From contig JALNWO010000005.1 in NCBI GenBank assembly GCA_023230825.1, forward strand, positions 1-32,611: a DNA stretch of 32,611 nt, written 5' to 3'. The position numbers were made by a program, and so were the translations under genes. The notes below the pieces were generated by a model. It had not been told where the DNA came from. It saw only the letters and a program-made list of their open reading frames with translations, and searched no databases. Shown here one piece after another: positions 25,901 to 32,611 of this stretch. Origin of the DNA: Acholeplasmataceae bacterium. Lineage in GTDB: Bacteria; Bacillota_I; Bacilli_A; Acholeplasmatales; Acholeplasmataceae. Positions within the stretch are counted from its first letter, which is position 1, and each line of letters starts with the position of its first letter.

Positions 25901-28844
25901 TTTTGATACAGAATCATATATCAATAATGTTAGAGAAACATATACTAAAGGATTAATTGATCCTAATACATCTATGGCTGAAGTTATTAACATGACTAAA
26001 GCACAAGCTGATAAACCTGCTATTGAAGGAATATATTCAATAATAGGATCTGAAGCATTTGCCCAACCTATTGGCAGAAGTAATTCATTATTATTTAACT
26101 TTGATGATCTACCTGAACTAAATAATGTTACTATGAATAGTGATACTAAAATGAAAGGACAGATAGCAGTAACAATAGAGTCGTTAGCAGATTCAATCTT
26201 AATGTTAAATACTAAACAAGAATATGCTACACTTCTTAATCAGCCAGAGAATAGTCATTTAGTTGGTCTCGCTGCAAACATAGTAAACTTAAATAATAAC
26301 TTTACTCCTTCTGAACAAGAGATGCGTAGTATTATGGACTTCTTAGCTAATGAAAAAGTTGGATTATTAATAAAGCTTGAAGGATCAGAATTAAGTAATC
26401 CTAATGCTAAGCCTATATACATGTCTGTATTAAGTAGAACTCCTTCTGACTCTGTTACTCACTTGCTTGCACTGCCTATTAAAGAAGTTTTAAATAAAGG
26501 AAATGGAAGACAGATCTTTATTGATTCACATGCTGCATGGCAAAAAGGATCAGACTATGACGGTGATCAAGGTATGATTCTTCAAGTAAATAAGAAGAAC
26601 TTAATGGGTGCAGTAAACAAAGGTCTTGATACTCTTATGGGTGCTGACTATGTTAGACCTAATTCATTACTTGAGAGGATATCAACATATACAGAGAAGA
26701 TTATCCAAATGAAGAAAGCTGACGTAATGGGTAACATGTTGCATGCTTCTGATCCTGGACCATATACAGCACAGTCTGATACATTACAGCTTGGTGCAAC
26801 TCTAATAAAGAGTATGTTCCAGACTCAAGCAGCGAACTCTGCTATGCTTGCACGAAACACTGAATATGTTACAACTCAGATTATGGAAGACGCTGATGAA
26901 CATGGAGATCCAGGACTTTTAGAGCTCAATAAAAATATTAAACAGTTATATAAAACATACTCAAAGAATTTCAAGCATACTCCATTAGCAACTCATCGAT
27001 ACTCAACGTTTAAAATGGTGAAAGGGCGAGAGCTTCTTATTGATAAAGATACTATATCTTCAGGATTAACTCCTCATATGGGGTTCGAGGATCTTGGACA
27101 CTCACTTGGATTCCAAACATTTAAACTTGATTCAATAAATGAATCATATATGGTAGCATTAGTTGATAAAAGTAAGAATCAGATCGGAGTATCATTAGTA
27201 TCCTATGCTTTAGCTGATTCAAAAAGTAGTGCTGAATTACTTAAAAAGGATGTCAGAGAGACTATTCGTAGGGATAATAGGGTCCCCTCATATCATACAG
27301 CCCGTAATGAATTAAAAGAATTTCTAAAGAGAGGGGGTAACACAAAGTTTTCTTCAAATATTATTGAAGATGATATTAGGTTAGGTTCAGCGAATAATAT
27401 ATTCGATCAGATTAGTTCAGCGTTTACAAGTAACCCAAGTGCAGGTCTTGTTAAAGCATTACTTGAAATAGATAGTAATAAAGACAACATAATAACAGAT
27501 GTAATGTCAAGTCAAAGAGAACTATTTCTTGCTGGAAATTTTGACACATCTGCTGTATGGATTAATAACGGCAAGCTTGAAGTAACCCCATCTATATTGA
27601 CTATTCCAAAAAGACATGCTGGTGATTTAGGATTTGGAGAGGATACTGAAGATAGAATTTTAAAAGCAATAGGGGATTTCCAAACACAAAATCTCGGAGA
27701 AGCCATGAGATTACCAATTGCTTCTGTTAATGAATCAGCCAGTAATCAAGTAACTGTAGCAAATACTCATCATACTGCTGCTAAGAAGATGATGAGTAGT
27801 ATTATGAAAAAGTTTGGAGCAGAGTATGATGATACTTTACGTGATATGAAAAAGATAAATGAGTTGATTGATCGAAGTGGTTCAACTGTAACGTTAGAAG
27901 AGTTAAAGGATATATCTCATATGTCTTCTAAGTATGTTAAAAATCGAGAGATGTTACCTCCTACATTCAGAGCAGTACTTAGTATTGAAGCTCCTGATGG
28001 ACAGAGAGAAGGTATGGCTTCAAGACCTCATGAGCTAAAGAGATTAGGTGAGAACTTCCCTGAAAAATTACATACTGAATATGCTAAGAAGTTCCCTCAG
28101 TCTATTGCACTCTATGAGATGTCAAAAGAGTTTAGTGTGTTCCATACTAATTTAGAAAATACTCAGAAGATCCATGATATGTTTAGAAACAATTTCAAAG
28201 ATATTAGACATGATGCCTTGAGTAAGGTAGCTGATGTAATGAAGAAGAGTGAAATACTTCTTAATTCTAATATACAACATTTTAATGGTCTTGTTGACTA
28301 TATGTCAGATATTCTTCTATCAACTGATATAGGAATAGGAGCATCTGTAGATCGTGAGAACATTTCTAATTTACTAACTAAGATGGATATCAATGTATCA
28401 AGCAAGGTAATGCACAACGTATTAGAGGTCCCTGAACGTCTAATTATAGCCCCTAATGACGCTGAAAGTGTTCCAGTTGAACAATCATATTACTTAGTTG
28501 ATAAGAACGGTAAAAGTATCTCTTTTGACACCCTGACACGTAAGATGGTTGAGGCTATGAGTGATGCTTCAGAGACTCAGAAGAGTTTATTACGAGCTGT
28601 TAATATGTCGTTGATAAGATCATTGACTCATACAAGTTCACAGTATGCTGAGCTAAATGCCTTAAGTTTAACATCAAGCAATATTAATTATTTGAAATCT
28701 GTGCTTGACAATAATGGTAACTATAATGAACATGGTTTTAATATGTTTAGTCAAGAGGAAGTAAATTCAAAAATAAATTATTTTAATGAGCGTAGTGTAC
28801 TGCCATTAGGTGTTACTCAAATCAACAAAACAATAGAATGTTAG
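19977..28844 (+). CDS. Giant two-barrel RNA polymerase, probably virion-packaged
   Basis: 2955 aa. Residues 2193-2197 read DYDGD followed by Q, the metal-binding motif of the beta-prime-type double-psi barrel in multi-subunit and two-barrel RNA polymerases. R2154-T-P2156 lies 39 residues before it, much like R425-x-P427 and D460 in E. coli beta-prime (35 residues). A segment K2058-M-K-G is a candidate for the lysines of the first barrel, and N-Q-I-G-V-x-x-x-x-x-A-L-A-D near 2401-2414 recalls the I-G...A-D helix after the motif in single-chain relatives. About 2000 residues precede the catalytic part; they contain hydrophobic segments near 150-172 and 218-243, perhaps for membrane passage. Family known from the crAss-like phage phi14:2 polymerase and SPbeta YonO. 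Placement among ejection-type genes suggests injection with DNA for early transcription. Start has AAGGAAAG upstream. Confidence 0.82.
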   Translation: MSREERIGQVYNELLDTVKMDDYKSVSGTGAILTYSAIANHSQLGMTASEAKNNPREAARRALAYNIATSMVSDYDRLSPIIGSNKAYNEIMSKSNTLVNEILGNDGEHKRTMAIRNFSTADADGDVYIRSLDGSRKYYSEITHNVNIGGSMAQWSTIALGNTIIGSIATKLLIEDSIEGKLNPLSKNFRQAALKEHFYTASVEDQMLGEMGRMSANVGAFVLPIGEQFLLAYLTGGATSATAVNTLRSTWLNARTALTALNVVKNTFGEYSMSTGFADEFKFGSKKMLTTLAAESLSHIISNGLSKAMVHSTPGFGDRTTLRQLLRAVEDTSSPGSGIGRMFHVAMMPMLNQGLETAYHTAIDYAVFNSINYASNGIGWGDAFHELTMQRYVFTKMHEIEKQRALEEGRDAKSFAETVTSSVWDAYRRRVVNNIGMNFARNVVIGKLSKTDPNAIAPILTKKWFKKNAREFSHLSQQNKKLFGIAKFTADITNTMYPGGLRGMDMALLAYNKDGVLSLRGTDPEVAAQLYSSMFISQELATNLMFRLFTGGANTAQDTFMSRAFAVSANNIHDIADILGGRSPLPYGVNIAARGAVNLAMLEDNIHLNRDNYDDFANTMGTYLRTHRGATEHNKALAKQSYEYLKRIHIGDNDDASREFSHRMKNIITSVLNVDLDKTLKDGDIQINDEMFGGLYNATKESLTFFGRDNTIDSINTLRTLYDNYQNSTLTQEEQSVFNGVMGRIKQQGIENPNTLFDLVASAQGLDPDIVRTLIGESAGVTAQRILASLPGTPESTTGDDYEIMNTTIRELRTSMVDLIINKLDIAKAVASNQSMKKEIRIQEAFQAQHEAITMMKLIGHRINGVQYDSILKRFKSVSTVLNGIDQQFETHLINRISSMYDIPSGDVKGLSDILSIMRVDRGNRSTIAAYIATADANERVLEDFVTISESVDNNFSRKLALRKANAISVVPVENAGTTIYINDEAIHTRELDLNRNIVTLILDDPDKSSALTTEMMRGYVGTYINKLADGLNVKETQAINDRLNSLLIGHNIRVDFTPNSGADNDEINIHMPDNLSVQEYKDILTTIANASIARLTSNEIDAHNSYREANTTDRILHVGAVTINNKTIPIDEGVKRIKQVHGAINVARMAIATGYDIDTSREIVGRYLALKGRSELRNDDLINYLLVHQYQENSIMRTLQVKFSSTDKAYLTALAAINKTGKVTQSESMMTISLEESKNMTEAQKESVTRLLNEQGFARLPASGTASMGGMFFKVTGDQSTDPKKIQAYTRAYRDLLINNTTIVNRDNLIAALAEIRGEYDRTYTAIGGLDEGGYNNLWNLFRQDLATRLGIFFTPGSEEIFNQFSIKSLFDLTLGVYRVRENGAMTVNTIDRDSYEKFTEHLTHVFATNGSEMLSITGMDARTVNKRPAEAAVYGAEQRELVNDFRNLNFTPAEYADVDNLLHSIFNNRNLSYSDRISDRDFATVWDDLKPIIQSRYSINIDDPTYAPAFRRMVNHWGDRGPAIEKGIDEVLHNFAKQIIPPYFMDADIIELAEGARTALETYSYPATGDANEPDPIKNIHETMADNINSILNNVNHMVLDNFGQTESSISGVDEIIGSTMLDIVIKASNSLPQNQQPPEVITFVRAAERMLKNIDKNPVANLQKLVKDSIETPDSVPFYQIIGAVIDAQNYYVEGSAPYNYIQSFIDQLNNAMTPANRLSPDKYGQRDEVFRSFSTKEVTPENFYKYIRRDEKSTPQSKEARLLATAAMDGLLVANPDYDAVKRVNAMFTDYIPDENFVQAMAREFSDLKIEYVEADTNRSIGPRHGDGSVKISPRMSARIGYMMGLPGHNATKISGISGLLGGLSKNSLEVDPQIDDNTIRIYTDNLKLANKQTLSIIRALRGRQYLGERIVINDVNHVGFTVDLSQHSDEIRQGVFRSLRLHAVAKQGALDRTAYPEQVVMNPFQVAGNPFDTESYINNVRETYTKGLIDPNTSMAEVINMTKAQADKPAIEGIYSIIGSEAFAQPIGRSNSLLFNFDDLPELNNVTMNSDTKMKGQIAVTIESLADSILMLNTKQEYATLLNQPENSHLVGLAANIVNLNNNFTPSEQEMRSIMDFLANEKVGLLIKLEGSELSNPNAKPIYMSVLSRTPSDSVTHLLALPIKEVLNKGNGRQIFIDSHAAWQKGSDYDGDQGMILQVNKKNLMGAVNKGLDTLMGADYVRPNSLLERISTYTEKIIQMKKADVMGNMLHASDPGPYTAQSDTLQLGATLIKSMFQTQAANSAMLARNTEYVTTQIMEDADEHGDPGLLELNKNIKQLYKTYSKNFKHTPLATHRYSTFKMVKGRELLIDKDTISSGLTPHMGFEDLGHSLGFQTFKLDSINESYMVALVDKSKNQIGVSLVSYALADSKSSAELLKKDVRETIRRDNRVPSYHTARNELKEFLKRGGNTKFSSNIIEDDIRLGSANNIFDQISSAFTSNPSAGLVKALLEIDSNKDNIITDVMSSQRELFLAGNFDTSAVWINNGKLEVTPSILTIPKRHAGDLGFGEDTEDRILKAIGDFQTQNLGEAMRLPIASVNESASNQVTVANTHHTAAKKMMSSIMKKFGAEYDDTLRDMKKINELIDRSGSTVTLEELKDISHMSSKYVKNREMLPPTFRAVLSIEAPDGQREGMASRPHELKRLGENFPEKLHTEYAKKFPQSIALYEMSKEFSVFHTNLENTQKIHDMFRNNFKDIRHDALSKVADVMKKSEILLNSNIQHFNGLVDYMSDILLSTDIGIGASVDRENISNLLTKMDINVSSKVMHNVLEVPERLIIAPNDAESVPVEQSYYLVDKNGKSISFDTLTRKMVEAMSDASETQKSLLRAVNMSLIRSLTHTSSQYAELNALSLTSSNINYLKSVLDNNGNYNEHGFNMFSQEEVNSKINYFNERSVLPLGVTQINKTIEC
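26553..26567 (+). other. Catalytic DxDGD motif of the RNA polymerase
   Basis: These 15 bases encode D2193-Y-D2195-G-D2197. In the family the three aspartates hold the catalytic magnesium ion. The flank SDYDGDQ resembles the bacterial ADFDGDQ. Confidence 0.85.
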
Positions 28845-28849
28845 GAGGG
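28843..28849 (+). promoter_or_regulatory. Ribosome site overlapping the polymerase stop codon
   Basis: AGGAGGG shares its first two bases with the TAG stop of the polymerase gene (28842-28844) and lies four to five bases before the ATG at 28853. An in-frame ATG at 28838 lies upstream of this site and is not favoured. The arrangement makes reinitiation after polymerase synthesis likely. Confidence 0.7.
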
Positions 28850-28852
28850 CAA

Positions 28853-31800
28853 ATGAGTAAAGTATGTGATTTAACTGTACCACAAGAGATAAAGAAGATG
28901 GAAGATCTTGAGCAGTATACTGACGATGTATTTAAAGCATTGACTATGTCTCTTGCTAATGGTCCTAAAATAAGAAACCTTGATACAGATCGAGCATTAA
29001 GAGCTGCAGCAGACGTGATAGCTAATGTTACAGGACATACTGAAGAAGTAACAGAGCTTAATAGAGAGTCTATTGAGCATGCTATCGAACGTATGACAGG
29101 TGAGAGAAAGAGAATATTCTATGATATGCTGGACAAGTATGCTGAACAGGCATATTTATATATGAATGATCCAATAGAAGCTATGACAGTCTTTGAAGAG
29201 TCTGAAAGAATATATAAAGTATTTGAGAAGGCTAAACGAATGGAGAAATTAGATGTACTACCTGAATCTATATGGGGTAGAGTAACATCTATGTTCGGCA
29301 TTGACTTAACACGTGGTAGTAAGTTCGATATCTTTGGAGTGAAGACTGATGCTATCAGAATGTATGCTCCAGCTAATGAGGCGTTCTATATAAAGGAAAC
29401 CAATAAAGAATTTGGTAATTCAAGATCAAGAGATATATTAAATAGAGCAAGAGAGTTATTACCTAAAGCAGCTGGTGCTATTGAGAAGAAGTATCCTGGC
29501 TTAGCTGATGTTGAAACAGTTAATAAGCTTGCTGTATTCTTTGATGGTACGTGGAATAAACAGATTGTTCGAGATCAAGTAGAAGAAGAAGCATTTATAG
29601 CATTTGCAGGTAAACCAGGGATAGATCTTCATATTGAATCAGAAGAACAAGCTGCAGATATCATGCACATTATGAAGACAACTTTTGTTGAACCATTCAG
29701 ACGAATCAATGGTGAAGATGTATATGATGCTGATAATAAGTTCGATCCTCATGCTACATTAGAACAAGCTCCACAAGGCTCATATCTGGCGTTTATACGT
29801 GAGACAAGAGACAAGGTGGCACATATGCTTGAGAGAATAGAAACAGTCGAAGAAACAGCTCATAGGTTGGGCTATACTAAAGAAATTGATATGCTTAAAG
29901 CTCTTAATTCTAAGTTGCAGAACTTTGTACCAAGAGAAGGATATATACCATATGTTAATAGTGAGGGAATGGGGGCTTATATACTTCAAGGTAGTGAGGA
30001 TATCATGGGTTCAACATTTGGAGCACGTAACTTTGGATATAAGCAAGCATACTCAGGTGATGATGACTTAACTAATGGTAACTTTATGGATGCTCTCACC
30101 GATAATATAATGGGTACTGTACTCTTTTTAAATGAGTATAGTAACTTCTTCTATTACTCATACATTAACTCAGCTGTACAAGAGACTGATGATTGGTTCT
30201 CTAATAGCGCAAGAGAGACTATTAAGACTCAAGTATTACAGTCTGCTTACATTGCTGAACGTGCTGCTCATAAGACTAAAACATTGAAAGCTGCACGTGA
30301 TATATTCTCTATCTCAAGTATTATGCCAACATGGATACTATCATATCCAGGTAGCGCATTCAAGAATGTATTAGCAGGTAATCTTAATATATACTGGAGA
30401 CTTGGTAAAGAGATGGGTATGACAGATTATCGTTCATCGTTAAAGAATGAGTCTGATCCATATCATGACTTCGCTGCTAACATAGAAGCATTAACTGATC
30501 AAGAACTATTATCAGTTGGTATGGTAGGTGAATGGGTTGATAAGAATAAAGAGTATGAATCTACTAAAGAGAAGCTAACTGATAGAGTAATGAATGCTGT
30601 ACATAAATCTAATGACTTTGTTTCTGAGGGAATGGGTCTTGGCTATGTATTTGAATCATGGCATAGAGTAATGACTATGGGTGGTTCAGAAGACAATATG
30701 CGTAAAACTATAGCAGGTGTAATCTTTAATAGGGTACAAGATCAAGCTGAGCTTAGAGGGCTCGAAGGAGATGCCTTAAATGCTTTCCTAAACGATAAAG
30801 ATGCTATTAAGGATATAGTACGTGATTCATTCCATGATATGGCAGGAGCATTAGGTAACTTCTCATCAGAGAATAGACCATTCGCTATGCACGCAATGTA
30901 TGAGAATGCTGATACTGCAACTGAATTATTACTTGGACTTGGATTAAAGTGGGCTTATACATTCCGTCATGCTGGATTCGTTACAATGAAAAACTTTACT
31001 CATGCTTTTGGTGATGAAGCATATAAGATTGGTATGGGACTTAAGAATCCATATGAGTCTGAAAAAGGTGTGAGTGATAAAGTGAGAGATGCTGGTAAGC
31101 TTGCTGCATTAGCATTTGGAATAGGATTATCAATTTATGAGATAGTTAAACGAACATACTTTAGTGAAACAGAAGAATTTCCTAAGATTAATATGGGTAT
31201 AGAGACAGCATTAAATCCATATGAAGAGCTTGATATCATGCCTAAATGGGTAGCATTCTTAACAATGAAAGCATTTAATAATACTCCTATGTCAGATGAA
31301 GATTATCAAATACTTAAGAATGAAACATTACAGTTCGTAGCAGGGTTACATACTACCTCTAATCCAAGACTCATGCTTATGGCGGATAAGTCAATTCAGG
31401 AATTAGAAGCAACTAATCTCATGATGTTTAATATACCAAAAGCATTCATGAGCTTTATTGATACTCCTACCACTACCCAAAGAGTAGGATATGAAGCTAT
31501 TAGAGACTTGCAACAAATGGGCTATGAGCATAGTAGAAGCTTAGGAACATTCCTTGCTTTAGATCCTATCCATATGGCACAGAAACTATACACTATGACA
31601 ATGTTTAGTGCTCCTAATGACCCAGCAGCTACCTGGAAGTTTAGAGCTGATACAGCAGTAAGTACAATAGTCTCAACATTAGGATTACACATATGGTCAG
31701 AACGTGAGTTAAAGAGACCAGAGTATAAGTATAAGCAACCCTATCAACATGAATATCAGACTAATCAAGCATACAGATATACATCAGCATTACCAAGACT

Positions 31801-31900
31801 TGGAAGAATGTATGGTCAAGGTTTTGCTGCAGATGCATCACGTGCAGTAAAGAACTATGTTAATTATGGTGGTGCATTAAAACGACATAAAGGAAGATAG
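28853..31900 (+). CDS. Large probable internal virion protein, companion of the polymerase
   Basis: 1015 aa from the chosen start, not recognised. Mostly helical with scattered aromatic residues. The N-terminal 150 residues are acidic and coiled-coil-like; residues 210-260 contain F-F-D-G-T-W and A-F-A-G-K-P-G stretches with no known motif. A long central section (about 385-650) alternates helices and polar loops. A hydrophobic, glycine-containing helix (A-G-K-L-A-A-L-A-F-G-I-G-L-S-I-Y-E-I-V, near 745-765) could insert in a membrane, and the C-terminus (about 970-1015) is basic, rich in Y, R and Q. Size, helix content and position after the polymerase fit an ejected virion protein as in other podoviruses. 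It could also be a polymerase partner. No enzyme signature was found. Confidence 0.6.
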   Translation: MSKVCDLTVPQEIKKMEDLEQYTDDVFKALTMSLANGPKIRNLDTDRALRAAADVIANVTGHTEEVTELNRESIEHAIERMTGERKRIFYDMLDKYAEQAYLYMNDPIEAMTVFEESERIYKVFEKAKRMEKLDVLPESIWGRVTSMFGIDLTRGSKFDIFGVKTDAIRMYAPANEAFYIKETNKEFGNSRSRDILNRARELLPKAAGAIEKKYPGLADVETVNKLAVFFDGTWNKQIVRDQVEEEAFIAFAGKPGIDLHIESEEQAADIMHIMKTTFVEPFRRINGEDVYDADNKFDPHATLEQAPQGSYLAFIRETRDKVAHMLERIETVEETAHRLGYTKEIDMLKALNSKLQNFVPREGYIPYVNSEGMGAYILQGSEDIMGSTFGARNFGYKQAYSGDDDLTNGNFMDALTDNIMGTVLFLNEYSNFFYYSYINSAVQETDDWFSNSARETIKTQVLQSAYIAERAAHKTKTLKAARDIFSISSIMPTWILSYPGSAFKNVLAGNLNIYWRLGKEMGMTDYRSSLKNESDPYHDFAANIEALTDQELLSVGMVGEWVDKNKEYESTKEKLTDRVMNAVHKSNDFVSEGMGLGYVFESWHRVMTMGGSEDNMRKTIAGVIFNRVQDQAELRGLEGDALNAFLNDKDAIKDIVRDSFHDMAGALGNFSSENRPFAMHAMYENADTATELLLGLGLKWAYTFRHAGFVTMKNFTHAFGDEAYKIGMGLKNPYESEKGVSDKVRDAGKLAALAFGIGLSIYEIVKRTYFSETEEFPKINMGIETALNPYEELDIMPKWVAFLTMKAFNNTPMSDEDYQILKNETLQFVAGLHTTSNPRLMLMADKSIQELEATNLMMFNIPKAFMSFIDTPTTTQRVGYEAIRDLQQMGYEHSRSLGTFLALDPIHMAQKLYTMTMFSAPNDPAATWKFRADTAVSTIVSTLGLHIWSERELKRPEYKYKQPYQHEYQTNQAYRYTSALPRLGRMYGQGFAADASRAVKNYVNYGGALKRHKGR

Positions 31901-31901
31901 T

Positions 31902-32165
31902 ATGAGTATTAACAAGAAACATCAACAGCATATTAACGAAGTGTTTTTATATATACATAATAGAATTATGGTGGGTACCGACCCTATTAAACTAAGGGAT
32001 GAGGTCATAGTGAAGTTCAGTGTTGAACTGGCATTCTATGATTGTAGCCCACTAATGATACAGAACTTTATCGAGGAGTTATGCTTACAAGCATACTTCT
32101 ATGTAAATAAAGAAATATACGAAGGAGGACCAAATGGACCAACAATATCTACAGCAGTTTATTGA
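31902..32165 (+). CDS. Small hypothetical protein
   Basis: 87 aa, not recognised. An AAGGAAG site lies five bases upstream of the start, one base after the previous stop. The first 70 residues are probably helical with cysteine and aromatic residues (A-F-Y-D-C-S-P-L-M-I-Q-N-F-I-E-E-L-C-L). Its last 32 bases overlap the next gene in another frame, and the C-terminal residues (G-G-P-N-G-P) are partly dictated by that gene's AAGGAGG site. Role unknown. Confidence 0.6.
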   Translation: MSINKKHQQHINEVFLYIHNRIMVGTDPIKLRDEVIVKFSVELAFYDCSPLMIQNFIEELCLQAYFYVNKEIYEGGPNGPTISTAVY

Positions 32166-32337
32166 ACAGAATGCGATGGAGATCTTAGCTATTATTCAGA
32201 TGATTTATCAAATGAATGAAGAAGATCTTAATGCGTTCATGGAACAATTAACAGCTTTTGCTGAACGTCAGCAAGGTGGCGGTGATCAGATGGCAGAAGA
32301 ACAAATGGCTAACAATGAGATGTACGGTGGCTATTAA
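32134..32337 (+). CDS. Small Q/M-rich hypothetical protein
   Basis: 67 aa, not recognised. The strong GAAGGAGG site five bases before ATG supports translation. Residues 1-48 are a helix rich in Q, M and E (Q-F-I-E-Q-N-A-M-E-I-L-A-I-I-Q-M-I-Y-Q-M), and the rest is a glycine/glutamine/methionine-rich flexible tail ending G-G-Y. It is the last gene before the GC hairpin. Such short proteins beside tail fibre genes may be virion components or fibre chaperones, which is guesswork here. Confidence 0.65.
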   Translation: MDQQYLQQFIEQNAMEILAIIQMIYQMNEEDLNAFMEQLTAFAERQQGGGDQMAEEQMANNEMYGGY

Positions 32338-32348
32338 CAATCTAATAA

Positions 32349-32369
32349 CCCCCACTGTAATAGTGGGGG
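32349..32369 (+). terminator. GC hairpin before the fibre gene, terminator-like
   Basis: Perfect eight-base stem (CCCCCACT / AGTGGGGG) with a five-base loop, 11 bases after the preceding stop. It is followed by G and TATTCTC, so the U-tract is weak. It probably ends or attenuates the transcript of the polymerase block ahead of the fibre gene, or protects RNA from decay. Confidence 0.65.
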
Positions 32370-32388
32370 GTATTCTCAAGGAGATATT

Positions 32389-32611
32389 ATGAATAATGAA
32401 ATGATGAAAGTTGTAACAGAAAATAGATTAGGCATAGGAGCAAATAAGATTGCTACTAATGATTCAGAATTAAGCTCAGGGAAATTAGTTAAGTCCACCC
32501 CCACTGGCATCTCCTCCGCTGACCTTTCTGACCACCTGGAAGGCACACCTGGTCAGATTACTGTCTCCCCTCATGGTACAGGGGGTGCGAAGGTGGGGTT
32601 GGCTACTATTG
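32389..32611 (+). CDS. 5' end of probable tail fibre or spike gene (partial)
   Basis: The window ends after 74 codons of an open frame with an AAGGAG site six bases upstream. The first 30 residues are hydrophilic and probably form the virion-attachment end. From about residue 38 the sequence (S-A-D-L-S-D-H-L-E-G-T-P-G-Q-I-T-V, then G-T-G-G-A-K-V-G-L-A-T-I) resembles repeats found in phage tail fibres, where L-x-G-T-x-x-Q-I-x-V is followed by D-G-T-G-G-x-x-V-G-L. The DNA changes from AT-rich (30 of 102 bases G or C) to GC-rich (70 of 121) near 32491, within the open frame. Product identity rests on this repeat-like motif and on the general tendency of fibre genes to close structural modules. 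Confidence 0.5.
   Translation, partial: MNNEMMKVVTENRLGIGANKIATNDSELSSGKLVKSTPTGISSADLSDHLEGTPGQITVSPHGTGGAKVGLATI

Noticed and set aside
19977..28844. N4-type (T7-like single-subunit) virion polymerase
   Set aside because: The giant size and gene position suggested it, but the clear metal motif is DYDGD with an R-x-P upstream, which belongs to two-barrel polymerases. I did not find the T7-like motif set.
28838..28852. Upstream start for the 1015-residue protein
   Set aside because: The strong AGGAGGG site lies after this ATG, so it can only serve the ATG at 28853.
1..32611. CRISPR array, tRNA genes, insertion sequences, attachment sites
   Set aside because: No regularly spaced repeats, cloverleaf-like segments or transposase motifs were seen. 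A tool search could still find a divergent tRNA.

Overview
This window reads as part of the virion-structure and lysis module of a tailed double-stranded DNA phage, most likely short-tailed (podovirus-like). Every convincing gene is on the + strand. Genes are packed with gaps of a few bases or with ATGA/TAATG-type overlaps, and the DNA is AT-rich. No tRNA, integrase, repressor, replication gene or CRISPR array is visible, so lifestyle cannot be judged. Strong Shine-Dalgarno sites (AAGGAG, AGGAGG) precede most genes. That fits a host that uses such sites (Firmicutes or Proteobacteria type) better than a typical Bacteroidota host, but the host is not established.

Layout: 1-1396 holds the end of an upstream gene, a small GroES-like protein, an unknown small gene and a probable small terminase. 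1380-2897 is the large terminase. 2913-4642 holds two unrecognised, probably beta-rich proteins. 4629-6166 is a lysis block: an XhlA/holin-like coiled-coil plus membrane protein, a GH24 lysozyme, two very small ORFs, and a second GH24-like protein in which all three aligned catalytic positions are substituted. 6153-11198 is the head block: portal, small coiled-coil protein, scaffold-like protein and probable major capsid protein, followed by a hairpin. 11246-13946 holds five small connector/ring candidates. 13936-17799 is a large tail nozzle-like protein. 17812-19965 holds three small proteins that look like ejected or internal virion proteins, one with a tandem duplication.

19977-28844 encodes a 2955-residue protein. 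Near residue 2193 it carries the DxDGD metal-binding motif of two-barrel (multi-subunit-type) RNA polymerases, with an R-x-P motif 39 residues upstream, much as in bacterial beta-prime. It is followed by a 1015-residue probable internal protein and two small genes, a second GC-rich hairpin, and the 5' end of a probable tail fibre or spike gene whose base composition changes abruptly.

How the parts fit: terminases and portal package DNA into the scaffold-assembled capsid. The connector proteins and nozzle form a short tail. The giant polymerase sits among ejection-type proteins, so the most economical reading is a virion-packaged RNA polymerase injected with the DNA to transcribe early genes. 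This is the strategy of crAss-like phages such as phi14:2 and, with an unrelated polymerase, of N4. The overall order portal, capsid, connectors, nozzle, cargo, giant polymerase resembles crAss-like phages, but kinship is inference only. Functions rest on motifs and gene order read by eye; no database search was possible.
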